DNA of 64,000 bases from CAVONV01 sp963697355 (GTDB taxonomy: Bacteria > Acidobacteriota > Vicinamibacteria > Marinacidobacterales > DATDRI01). A model generated the notes under the pieces. That model ran no database searches, was not told the DNA's origin, and saw only the letters and a list, made by a program, of their open reading frames with translations. The position numbers were made by a program, and so were the translations under genes. The stretch lies in assembly GCA_963697355.1 (NCBI GenBank), contig CAVONV010000013.1, forward strand, positions 186,001-250,000. The letters run 5' to 3'. Shown piece by piece: positions 9,423 through 17,381 of this stretch. Each line of letters starts with the position of its first letter. Within the stretch, counting starts at the first letter, position 1.

Positions 9423-10178
9423 ATGGACCCACGTGACCTTCTCCATAGCATAGGTGCCGACACCACCGCGGCCGATATAGTGACTCTGTTGGAGCATCCG
9501 GGCACCGAGGAGGCCCATATCCTGGCCGCGCTCAGGAACCGGAACCTTCCGAGCGCCGCCATCGAAGCTCTGGCGCGTCACGAACGCTGGAACGGTCGCT
9601 ACAGGGTCAAAGCTGCCATTGTGAACCATCCCAAGGCTCCCAAGACATTGGCGTTGCGGCTCATGAGCCTGCTTTTTTGGAAAGAACTGCTTCGTACTTC
9701 CGCCAATTATCGTCTTGCCATGCCGATACGGATCGCGGCCGAAAGCCATCTCTTGGCCAAACTGCCAAAGTTGGAAATGGGGGAGAAAATCTCGCTCGCT
9801 CGTTCTGCACCGGCCCGCGTGGTATCACAGTTGCTCGAGGAGTCTCAACCTCTTGTGATCGATGCTCTGCTCATGAATCCTCGGATTCGGGAGGCAGACG
9901 TTGTCAGGTTGGCTGAAGACACCAATGTCCCTTCCGAAGCGCTCCGGGTGCTGGCTCGGAGTGAACGTTGGTGTTCACGATACACGGTGAAAATGGCGCT
10001 CGTGAAGAATCGCAGGACACCAGTTCACGCCGCTCTCACCTTACTGGGCTCGCTTCCAAGACGGGAGATCGAGAAGCTCGTGTCGTCCGCCGCCCTCCCT
10101 AGAGTCGTCTTGGTCAGGGCTCACCAACTGTTGGAACGGAACCACTTTCGCTTCATTGACAGGGGAAACCGCGTCTGA
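9423..10178 (+). CDS. Helical repeat protein with two copies of a ~100-residue module, unknown function
   Basis: 251 residues without signal peptide or membrane segment. Two internal copies (about 15-112 and 141-240) share the pattern ALARHERWNGRYRVKAAIVN / VLARSERWCSRYTVKMALVK followed by a TP/AP turn and a leucine-rich helix (ALTLLGSL). A third copy occurs at the C-terminus of the protein at 11132-12199. The fold looks HEAT-like (inference). I do not recognise the family. Its place beside a RodZ-like gene and a kinase/phosphatase group suggests a scaffold or adaptor, but nothing in the sequence proves this. Confidence 0.7.
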   Translation: MDPRDLLHSIGADTTAADIVTLLEHPGTEEAHILAALRNRNLPSAAIEALARHERWNGRYRVKAAIVNHPKAPKTLALRLMSLLFWKELLRTSANYRLAMPIRIAAESHLLAKLPKLEMGEKISLARSAPARVVSQLLEESQPLVIDALLMNPRIREADVVRLAEDTNVPSEALRVLARSERWCSRYTVKMALVKNRRTPVHAALTLLGSLPRREIEKLVSSAALPRVVLVRAHQLLERNHFRFIDRGNRV

Positions 10179-10265
10179 CAAAATGACTTTAATCTATTGA
10201 GGATGCTTGTATCCAGCAATGGGTGCTCAGGGTAGGTATGTTTTCGGTGTTGACAGGTTCAAAAG

Positions 10266-11105
10266 ATGCCCTTGGTGGGTGAAGAGCTAAGGCGGGAGCG
10301 CGAGCTCCGCGGGATCGGGCTGGAGGAGATTGCCGATGAGACCAATATCGGAATCCGTTTCCTCGAGGCTATCGATTCCGACCGGTTGGATGTCATACCG
10401 GGGGAGTTCTATCGCCGGGCCAGTTTGAAAGCTTATGCTCAGTATCTTGGCATCGATGCTGATCGAATCCTGGCAACTTATGAGTTTAGATCCGAGGTTG
10501 ATACGCCAACGCCTCAGTTGCTTCACAATCAGCCTGGCAGAGGCAAAAGCCTGGGGGGAAGCCGAGCGAGGAAATGGGTAGCTCTAATCGTCGGAGCTTT
10601 GGGCTTGAGCGCCGCGGTTTTCGTGGTTTGGCCTGTGGCGGGAACTCTGAGTAGGTCTCTTCCTCCTTCTGCCAACCCGCCGGAAAGCGTGAACAGGCCG
10701 AGCACAGCTCCTGCGGCGAGCCTCGTTGACGGCAACGAGACGGCCTCGACATCAGGGCCGGTGGTTCGGGGTGAGATCGACGAAGTGCCGGCAGCCGAGC
10801 TTCCTTTGCGGCTCATTATCAGAGTGGATGAGCCCTGTTGGCTCGAGGTGCGCGCTGACCGAGAGATTGCAGTTCAAGGACTCATGCTTCGAGGATTCGA
10901 AAGAAAGATTCAAGCCGAAGACGAACTACGATTGTGGCTCGGTAATGCGGGAGGCGTCTCCATTTGGCTCAACGAACGTCCTTGCATCTCCCTAGGTCGA
11001 CCCGGCCAGGTGAGGAAAGATGTTCTGATAACGCCGGAGAACTTGATTGAGTTCATTGCCTCCGAAGGGACCGAGGTTGTACCGGTCTCTCGAGGATCCG
11101 TTTAG
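10266..11105 (+). CDS. RodZ-like membrane protein with N-terminal HTH and C-terminal DUF4115-type domain
   Basis: 279 residues. N-terminal Xre-type HTH of the RodZ class (about 4-72: GEELRRERELRGIGLEEIAD, with IDSDRLDVIPGEFYRRASLK), one transmembrane helix near 102-122 (VALIVGALGLSAAVFVVWPV), a proline/serine linker and a C-terminal beta domain (about 180-265) containing EPCWLEVRADREIAVQGLML, typical of DUF4115. RodZ links MreB to the elongation machinery, but shorter relatives of this layout in Deltaproteobacteria and Acidobacteria have unclear roles. Flanked on both sides by genes sharing a duplicated module. Confidence 0.82.
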   Translation: MPLVGEELRRERELRGIGLEEIADETNIGIRFLEAIDSDRLDVIPGEFYRRASLKAYAQYLGIDADRILATYEFRSEVDTPTPQLLHNQPGRGKSLGGSRARKWVALIVGALGLSAAVFVVWPVAGTLSRSLPPSANPPESVNRPSTAPAASLVDGNETASTSGPVVRGEIDEVPAAELPLRLIIRVDEPCWLEVRADREIAVQGLMLRGFERKIQAEDELRLWLGNAGGVSIWLNERPCISLGRPGQVRKDVLITPENLIEFIASEGTEVVPVSRGSV

Positions 11106-11131
11106 ATTCAATGGAAAGAGATTGATTTCGG

Positions 11132-12199
11132 ATGACATCGCCGCTGGTTGAGCAATTTCGTAAAGGCGGGGTTTCTCGCGACGTTAGACTCACGGCCGCT
11201 TCGGGAGCGTTGCCGCTCACACCGAGTGACCAGGTCGAGTTGCTCTACCTACTGACCCGAGACCGCGATGAAAAAGTACGCAGTGACGCTGAGGCGAGTC
11301 TACTCAATATATCTCGGGAAGATTTGAGCAAGGTCTTGAGTGACCGAGGCACCCATCCAAAAGCTCTGCATTTCTTTGGACTGCGAATCGACGAATTCGA
11401 TTTGATGCAAGTCATCATTCAGAATGCTTCCACGGAGGACCCGACCGTACAAGAGATGATCCCACGGTTGCCTACGGATCTTCTGGAGTTCGTCGTGATC
11501 AATCAGACGCGACTCCTCCGCCACCCGCCACTTATCGTAGTTTTGGAAGCGAATGATGGATTGAACACCGATCAGCGCCGCCGGATCAACGAGTTGAAAC
11601 ATGATTTCAGAATCGGCGCAGAAACGGATCTCCCGGCAGGGCCCGCCCCTGTTACACCGGAGGTTCTCCTGGATTTTGACGCGGGTCCGCCTGAAGACGA
11701 GGCACCTCCTCCCGTCAACGTCGAACAAGCCATCGAACAATATGGTGATGACCGAGAAGATGCCAATTTAACCGAAGAAGAGAAGCGTGAGCGACTGTCG
11801 GCCTATCAGAAATTGGTGGGAATGACACCTGCCGAAAAAATGGTGGAGGCTCTAAAAGGCGACCGGGAGGCTCGAATGATTCTCATCAGGGACAGGAACC
11901 GCGTCGTCTACTCGGCGGTGATGTCGAGTCCCAAACTGACACAAGGAGATATCGAAGCTATTTCGGCGTTGAGAAATGTCTCACCTGAAGTCTTGAGGCA
12001 AATCGGAGCCAAAAGGGAATGGACGAAAAAATACAAGATCTGCCACGAGCTGGTGAAGAATCCTTTGACACCCATCGAGATATCAATGAAGCACATAAGC
12101 CGTTTGTCTTCGATGGATCTGAAGCGCCTGTCTCGAGATCGTAACGTGGCGGAGCAGGTACGCCGGCAGGCCATAAAGATAACTCGTGGGAACAAATAG
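11132..12199 (+). CDS. Helical repeat protein sharing a module with the 9423-10178 protein
   Basis: 355 residues, no signal or membrane segment. N-terminal half has HEAT-like helical pairs (LLYLLTRDRDEKVRSDAEAS and following). An acidic proline-rich linker lies near 185-225. The C-terminal ~100 residues (about 250-353) repeat the module of the upstream protein: REWTKKYKICHELVKNPLTP, then the helix ISMKHISRL. The gene starts 27 bases after the RodZ-like stop and ends 6 bases before the DnaJ-TPR start, so these genes are probably one operon. Function unknown. Confidence 0.72.
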   Translation: MTSPLVEQFRKGGVSRDVRLTAASGALPLTPSDQVELLYLLTRDRDEKVRSDAEASLLNISREDLSKVLSDRGTHPKALHFFGLRIDEFDLMQVIIQNASTEDPTVQEMIPRLPTDLLEFVVINQTRLLRHPPLIVVLEANDGLNTDQRRRINELKHDFRIGAETDLPAGPAPVTPEVLLDFDAGPPEDEAPPPVNVEQAIEQYGDDREDANLTEEEKRERLSAYQKLVGMTPAEKMVEALKGDREARMILIRDRNRVVYSAVMSSPKLTQGDIEAISALRNVSPEVLRQIGAKREWTKKYKICHELVKNPLTPIEISMKHISRLSSMDLKRLSRDRNVAEQVRRQAIKITRGNK

Positions 12200-12205
12200 C
12201 GAGCC

Positions 12206-12820
12206 ATGACAGAAGATAAATACTCGATACTAGGTATTCCCAAAACGGCCTCACAGGCCGATATCAAAGCTGCCTATCTCAAGCTGGCGCGGGAGAGACA
12301 CCCGGATCGCTTCAAGGATCCGGTTGAGCGTGAAGAGGCTGCACGGCGGTTCCAGCTCATCAACGAAGCGTTCAATCTTCTGCGTGATGATGTGCGAAGG
12401 CGCAAGTACGACGAAGAACGAGAGTGGCAGGCGAAGCCACCGGAACAACGAGCTGAGCAGCACTACAAGGATGGGAAGTACAGGGAGCAGACCGGCCAAT
12501 ATAGTGAGGCGCTGAAGTACTATTATGAAGCGATACAGGTGGCTCCAGACAACGCGACATACAAGTTGGCGGTGGGTCGTTTGCTGGGGAAAGATCGTTC
12601 CAAGCAACGGCAGGCCGCCGATGTGTTCGAAGAAGTGATCAATAAGTACCCCCAAACACGGGAAGGCTATCTAGATCTCGGAGAGTTGTACACGAGTTTG
12701 GGATTGCATACTAGGGCCCGCCGGGTTTATGAGAGAGGATTGAAAGCGCTTCCGAAGGATCCAGAGTTTCAAGTGCTGTTGTCGCAATCGACGGCTGCAG
12801 CAAAAAAGGCGAAGAAATAG
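12206..12820 (+). CDS. DnaJ-domain protein with TPR tail
   Basis: 204 residues: a complete J domain (about 4-70) with the catalytic HPD at 32-34, then TPR helices (about 82-200; YSEALKYYYEAIQVAPDN). No Gly/Phe or zinc domain, so it is not a general DnaJ; J-TPR proteins of this type recruit DnaK to a particular partner or act as adaptors. It immediately precedes the PP2C phosphatase and Ser/Thr kinase genes, with the stop 25 bases before the phosphatase start. Confidence 0.85.
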   Translation: MTEDKYSILGIPKTASQADIKAAYLKLARERHPDRFKDPVEREEAARRFQLINEAFNLLRDDVRRRKYDEEREWQAKPPEQRAEQHYKDGKYREQTGQYSEALKYYYEAIQVAPDNATYKLAVGRLLGKDRSKQRQAADVFEEVINKYPQTREGYLDLGELYTSLGLHTRARRVYERGLKALPKDPEFQVLLSQSTAAAKKAKK

Positions 12821-12844
12821 GTGAGGGGAGGTAGGGCAAACGAT

Positions 12845-13612
12845 ATGCGAGTCGAGTCCGGGTCGATCTCGGACATTGGGCGTAAGCGTAAATCCAACGA
12901 GGACAGCTACTGCGTCGATGATGAACAAGGTCTGTACGTCGTCGCTGATGGTATGGGGGGGCATGCCGCGGGAGAAGTCGCGTCCGAGGTGGCTGTCGAA
13001 ACGATCGAAAAGTTCATACAGATGACGAGCGATAGCCAGGATGCAACTTGGCCTTATGGCCTCGACGAGAAGTTATCGTTCAATGGCAATCGCCTGAAGA
13101 CCTCGATTCGTTTCGCGAATCGGAGGGTTCTCGAGAGGACGCGGGAGCAAGCTGAATACGAGGGGATGGCGACTACCGTCGTTGCGACGTTGATTAGCGA
13201 TGACCAAGCGGATATTGCTCACGTGGGTGACAGCCGACTTTATCTGATCCGGCAAGGTCAAATACAGCGCCTGACGGATGACCATTCGTGGGTCAATGAA
13301 CAGGTTCTATCAGGCGTTATGGATACCGAGCAGGCACGCACTCATCCGTTACGAAATGTCGTTACTCGAGCGCTCGGGGGGAAGGAGGAACTGGAAGTGG
13401 ATGTGCAGACGTTGCAACTCCAATCCATGGATCTCCTGCTGCTGTGCTCGGACGGACTGACGTCGATGGTGGATGATGAACAGATCCTCAAAATCATACT
13501 GGCAGATGGGCACGACAAGAAGCGTGCGCTCGCAGGCCTTGTCGATGCGGCCAATGATTCTGGTGGAGAAGACAACACGACGGCAATTCTCCTGTCGCTT
13601 CACGACGATTGA
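12845..13612 (+). CDS. PP2C-family serine/threonine phosphatase
   Basis: 255 residues from ATG 12845 (MRVESGSISDIGRKRKSNED); the GTG at 12821 touches the previous stop and is less likely. All metal-binding blocks of PPM phosphatases are present: RKSNEDSY, VADGMGGHAAGE, HVGDSRLYL, CSDGLTSMV and GGEDNTT. It is soluble, cytoplasmic and metal-dependent. Encoded 84 bases before the kinase, it is the expected eraser of that kinase's phospho-Ser/Thr marks, as in PrkC/PrpC or PknB/PstP pairs (family knowledge). Confidence 0.93.
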   Translation: MRVESGSISDIGRKRKSNEDSYCVDDEQGLYVVADGMGGHAAGEVASEVAVETIEKFIQMTSDSQDATWPYGLDEKLSFNGNRLKTSIRFANRRVLERTREQAEYEGMATTVVATLISDDQADIAHVGDSRLYLIRQGQIQRLTDDHSWVNEQVLSGVMDTEQARTHPLRNVVTRALGGKEELEVDVQTLQLQSMDLLLLCSDGLTSMVDDEQILKIILADGHDKKRALAGLVDAANDSGGEDNTTAILLSLHDD

Positions 13613-13696
13613 ACATGGACCGTTTCCCCCGGTCTAGGGCATTAGCCGGTCATTGAGACGTTTGAGGAGCCGGCAGGGTCTTGAGATCTTAGAATC

Positions 13697-15868
13697 ATGG
13701 AAACATCTACGATTCCTTTCGACAAATTCAAGGTCGTTAGAAAGCTCGGCCGTGGCGGTATGGGCACCGTGTACGAAGCACAGGATCCGGCACTAGAGCG
13801 AAGGGTGGCCATTAAGACTCTGACCACTGATGCGTTCGCCGACGCTGAGTCTCGGAAGCGGTTCGAGCGTGAAGCGCGGGCCGCCGCCAAGCTCCAACAT
13901 CCCAACATCGTAACCATATACGAGCTGGGTAACTTTGGCCGGAAAGACAAACCCTACATTGTGATGGAGTATCTCGAAGGAAGTGATTTGACCTCCTTTA
14001 TTGGCGGTGAGCATCCGATGGCGTTCGGTGAGGCTCTCGATGTCGCTGCCCAGCTCTGTCGAGCGCTGGATTTTGCACACCAACACGACGTGGTTCACCG
14101 CGATGTCAAGCCGTCCAACATCCGGTTGCTCGATGACGGGCGGGTCAAAATCATGGACTTCGGCATTGCTCGTATCGAAGGGGGAGACCAGATAACACGC
14201 AGCGGGGTCATGGTTGGAACCCCGCACTACATGTCACCCGAGCAGATTAAAGGAGGAAAAATCGACGGTCGGTCCGACGTGTTCTCCGCCGGATGCATTC
14301 TTTACGAGATGCTGGCGGGAAGACGCCCCTTTCACGGCGACACGGCACCCACGGTTCTGTACAAGATAGTCAACGAGCCACCTCCTCCGCTCTTGAAGAA
14401 AAAGCCAAACCTCCCTCAGGAAGTCGAAGATGTGCTGAACCGTGCTCTGGCCAAGAATCCCGAGGATCGGTTCCAGTCCGCAGGAGAAATGGCCGCCGAG
14501 CTCGACAAGCTTCTTCGAGTCCATCACCTGAGCTTTCCCCGTGTCCCGGCTGATTTGCAGAAGCGCCTCGATCGGTTGGAACGGTGTCGTCGTGACCGGA
14601 ACTGGTCAGAAGCCCGAGCCATGGCGAGAGAGCTTGTCACCGAACGACCGGAGTTGCCCTCGCCACGACGGATCCTCAGAACGGCAGATCGGATGCTCCG
14701 TCTTCAAGAAGAGCAAAGCAGGCTCACGCCCGCACAGAAGACGCGTGATCTGGTCGAGATCTCGGACGAATTGACCCAACTTTACGGTCCGGGCCAACAA
14801 CCGACGGTTGTGGAAGCGAAGATGGAGACCCGACTCGAGGAGGAGCTCACGGCTGGCAAACTGAAGCTTCGCACGAAAGCGGCGCCAGTGCCGGAAGACG
14901 TTCGACCGAACGCCCTTCTCAAGATAGCGGCTGCAGTTGTGGTGATCGCCGTCCTTGGGATGGGCGCATGGTACATCTTTCAGAGCAGTGCAGGACCTCA
15001 GCAAATCACTCAAACTGTACGCATCTCGTCCGAGCCTCCGGGTTCATCGATCTTCGTCAATGGAGTGCAGAAGGGCGTGGTTACTGAGACGGGGCAAAGA
15101 GTAGAGGTTTTGTTGGAAGGGGAGGAGGGGGACTCTTTTACTATCGAGCTCAGGAAGGCGGGTTACAGTCCTGTCCAGACTCAAGTGCAATTGGGCGCGG
15201 CACCGCCACCGCCTCTCGAGCTTACTCTCGATCCGCTTCCGGTGGCATACCTCATTTCAACTCGTCCGGCCGGCGCGACTGTTCGTCTCGACGGTGCTCA
15301 GTTGCCGGAGATGACCCCTGTCGAGGTGGGTTTGACACCTCATGAAGCGCACGAGCTCGCGCTCTCCAAAGAGGGTTACGAAAGTCAAACCTTGAACATC
15401 GGTCCGGGAGAGGAGCCTCCAGGAGACCAGATCATGCTCGTTCCTCTCAGGAAGCCGGGAACTCTGGTGGTCAAGAGTCTCTACCCACTTTCCGTCGTCT
15501 CGAGCGGAGGGGGAACATTGGCCGGGCCGTCGACCAGCCCTTCGGTGAAGTTGGCTCCGGGGAAACATCAAATCACGCTATACGCTCCAGGTGTGTTTTT
15601 GAACAAGACCCTGTCGGTGGAGATACGGGAAGCATCTTCTGCGCCTCTGGAGGCCCCACCGCTGGGCAAAGTCTCGATCCGGGCCGTGCCGGGAAACTGC
15701 AGTGTGAGGATCAACGGTATCCAAGCCGAGGCTCCTCCCATTCTCAATCAGGACATTGTGGCGGGCTCAAACACCTTCGTTTTCGAATGGCCGAGCGGTC
15801 AAAGGCAAGTACAAACGGAGGAAGTGAGAGCTGGACGTCATGCATATGTAACGGGTCAGACTCGTTGA
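13697..15868 (+). CDS. Membrane Ser/Thr protein kinase with C-terminal PEGA repeats
   Basis: 723 residues. Hanks-type kinase domain (about 10-275): glycine loop LGRGGMGTVYEA, catalytic lysine K40 in VAIKTL, HRDVKPSN near 134-141, DFG at 154-156, and GTPHYMSPEQ in the P+1 region. All catalytic residues are present. A helical linker (275-405) leads to one transmembrane helix (about 406-428). The outside part holds PEGA-type beta domains (about 440-600, e.g. VRISSEPPGSSIFVNG) and a further PEGA-like end. This is the PknB-like topology with PEGA in place of PASTA, common in Deltaproteobacteria and Acidobacteria. Neighbours are phosphatase, FHA proteins and PEGA/PDZ envelope proteins. Confidence 0.93.
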   Translation: METSTIPFDKFKVVRKLGRGGMGTVYEAQDPALERRVAIKTLTTDAFADAESRKRFEREARAAAKLQHPNIVTIYELGNFGRKDKPYIVMEYLEGSDLTSFIGGEHPMAFGEALDVAAQLCRALDFAHQHDVVHRDVKPSNIRLLDDGRVKIMDFGIARIEGGDQITRSGVMVGTPHYMSPEQIKGGKIDGRSDVFSAGCILYEMLAGRRPFHGDTAPTVLYKIVNEPPPPLLKKKPNLPQEVEDVLNRALAKNPEDRFQSAGEMAAELDKLLRVHHLSFPRVPADLQKRLDRLERCRRDRNWSEARAMARELVTERPELPSPRRILRTADRMLRLQEEQSRLTPAQKTRDLVEISDELTQLYGPGQQPTVVEAKMETRLEEELTAGKLKLRTKAAPVPEDVRPNALLKIAAAVVVIAVLGMGAWYIFQSSAGPQQITQTVRISSEPPGSSIFVNGVQKGVVTETGQRVEVLLEGEEGDSFTIELRKAGYSPVQTQVQLGAAPPPPLELTLDPLPVAYLISTRPAGATVRLDGAQLPEMTPVEVGLTPHEAHELALSKEGYESQTLNIGPGEEPPGDQIMLVPLRKPGTLVVKSLYPLSVVSSGGGTLAGPSTSPSVKLAPGKHQITLYAPGVFLNKTLSVEIREASSAPLEAPPLGKVSIRAVPGNCSVRINGIQAEAPPILNQDIVAGSNTFVFEWPSGQRQVQTEEVRAGRHAYVTGQTR

Positions 15869-15878
15869 GGTTGTTTCT

Positions 15879-17381
15879 ATGAAAAAGACGGTGACGAGTG
15901 CACTCGCGTTGGTGTGCCTGTCGGGATTGGCTTCCGGGGCTGGCGCCCAGTCCTCGGAGACGGCGCGCAAGCATCTGGAAAGCGGGATACAGTTCTATGA
16001 ACAGGCAAGATACAAGCAGGCACTCAGCGACTTCGAGATCGTGGTCTCGATGGGAGATGAGACCTATGCTGATGATGCTTTGCTGAGGATCGGCGAGTAC
16101 TATTTGGATGTGGAGGAGGATTTCCAGAAAGCCCGGGAACATTTCGATCGAATACTCCAAAATTATCCCACGAAGGACGCAGCCCCCGGGGCCTACTATT
16201 ACTTGGGCTTGGTCACACTTCGTTCCAGCTTCGGGGATCAAGCCCTGGACGATGCCATTGCCAATTTCCAGCGTGTTTTGCGCCTGTATCCGCAGAGTCC
16301 TTGGGTGCCCGCAGCCCTGAGCGCGACCGGTTTGGCTCTGGAAGGGCGGAGCGGCTGGGAGGAAGCTCTCGACGCATATTTCCGAGTCATGGCGGAGTAT
16401 CCCGATTCCCGATGGGCGGCAGGGTCTCAGTTGGCTCTAGGCCGGTGTTTGGCAAGACTCGGGGACCCGGTGCAAGGGATGGTCGAGATCCAACGGGTGC
16501 GCGACCGTTATCCGGAAACGAAAGAGGCGGAGGATGCTCTAGACTGGCTGACCCTTCTATTTCGCCTGTATGGCTATCCCGAGCTCGGACGTCCTGTTTC
16601 CTACCGGTCCGACCCGTCGTTTCGCCCGAGCATGAAGGACAAACTCAAGGATGTCGAATCGGTCAAGATCTCTTCTCTCGGAGTACATGTGCTCGAACGG
16701 GGGCGCAAGAGGGTGCTCACCTTTGAGTCGGATGGCCGTCTCGCAGGTACGAAGTCCTCTGCCGATCCTAAAGGACTCTTCATCGATCCAAGAGGTGAAC
16801 TGGTCGTAGCAAACGAGAAGGGTCTAGTCGTCAATGAAATTCCTGTCATGCTCTTGGTGCCGGACGAGAAGGGGACACCCAAGCCTCTCGATAACATCAG
16901 AGCGGCGGTTAGAGACCGATTGGGAGATGTATTTGTTTACGACGACAAACAGAAGAAAGTGCTTCGATTCGATTCCGAGGGAGGCGTGAAGGGCTCCTTT
17001 CCCGATTCCACTCCACGTGAGATCTTGCGCCTCGAGTTGGACAAGAACGGCAACATCATTTTTTTGGAGAAAAAGGACCGCACCGTTACGGTATATTCGC
17101 CGGCCGGCCGCAGATTGGCGCGTATCCAACGTCGTGGCGAGAAGTGGGAACTCAAGACACCCGTTGATTTCGCAGTCGATCCTGCGGGGTACTTCTACTT
17201 GCTTGACGAAGATCTCTCTCAGATAGTCGTCTTCGACCCGTCTTATGAATTTGTTGCGCTGCTCACTTCACAAAGCCTCGGTGGTGGAGTTCTCAAGAAA
17301 CCCGTCGCCTTGGATGTTGATAGCTCTGGAGACATATATGTTTACGACGATGGTGCGAAGGCACTCCTCCGCTTTCATTAA
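15879..17381 (+). CDS. Exported TPR / NHL-like beta-propeller protein
   Basis: 500 residues. Signal peptide MKKTVTSALALVCLSGLASG, with likely cleavage after AGAQ. Residues about 28-220 form outer-membrane-lipoprotein-type TPRs (HLESGIQFYEQARYKQALSD; YYLGLVTL), as in YbgF/BamD-like proteins. Residues about 250-500 are repeating strands like an NHL six-bladed propeller (DPRGELVVAN, DRLGDVFVYD, DPAGYFYLLD, DSSGDIYVYD). Probably a periplasmic scaffold. Starts 10 bases after the kinase stop and overlaps the next gene's start, so it is co-expressed with both. Precise role unknown. Confidence 0.8.
   Translation: MKKTVTSALALVCLSGLASGAGAQSSETARKHLESGIQFYEQARYKQALSDFEIVVSMGDETYADDALLRIGEYYLDVEEDFQKAREHFDRILQNYPTKDAAPGAYYYLGLVTLRSSFGDQALDDAIANFQRVLRLYPQSPWVPAALSATGLALEGRSGWEEALDAYFRVMAEYPDSRWAAGSQLALGRCLARLGDPVQGMVEIQRVRDRYPETKEAEDALDWLTLLFRLYGYPELGRPVSYRSDPSFRPSMKDKLKDVESVKISSLGVHVLERGRKRVLTFESDGRLAGTKSSADPKGLFIDPRGELVVANEKGLVVNEIPVMLLVPDEKGTPKPLDNIRAAVRDRLGDVFVYDDKQKKVLRFDSEGGVKGSFPDSTPREILRLELDKNGNIIFLEKKDRTVTVYSPAGRRLARIQRRGEKWELKTPVDFAVDPAGYFYLLDEDLSQIVVFDPSYEFVALLTSQSLGGGVLKKPVALDVDSSGDIYVYDDGAKALLRFH

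Noticed and set aside
13616..13634. Terminator between phosphatase and kinase genes
   Set aside because: GACCG-loop-CGGTC stem is short and has no T tract.
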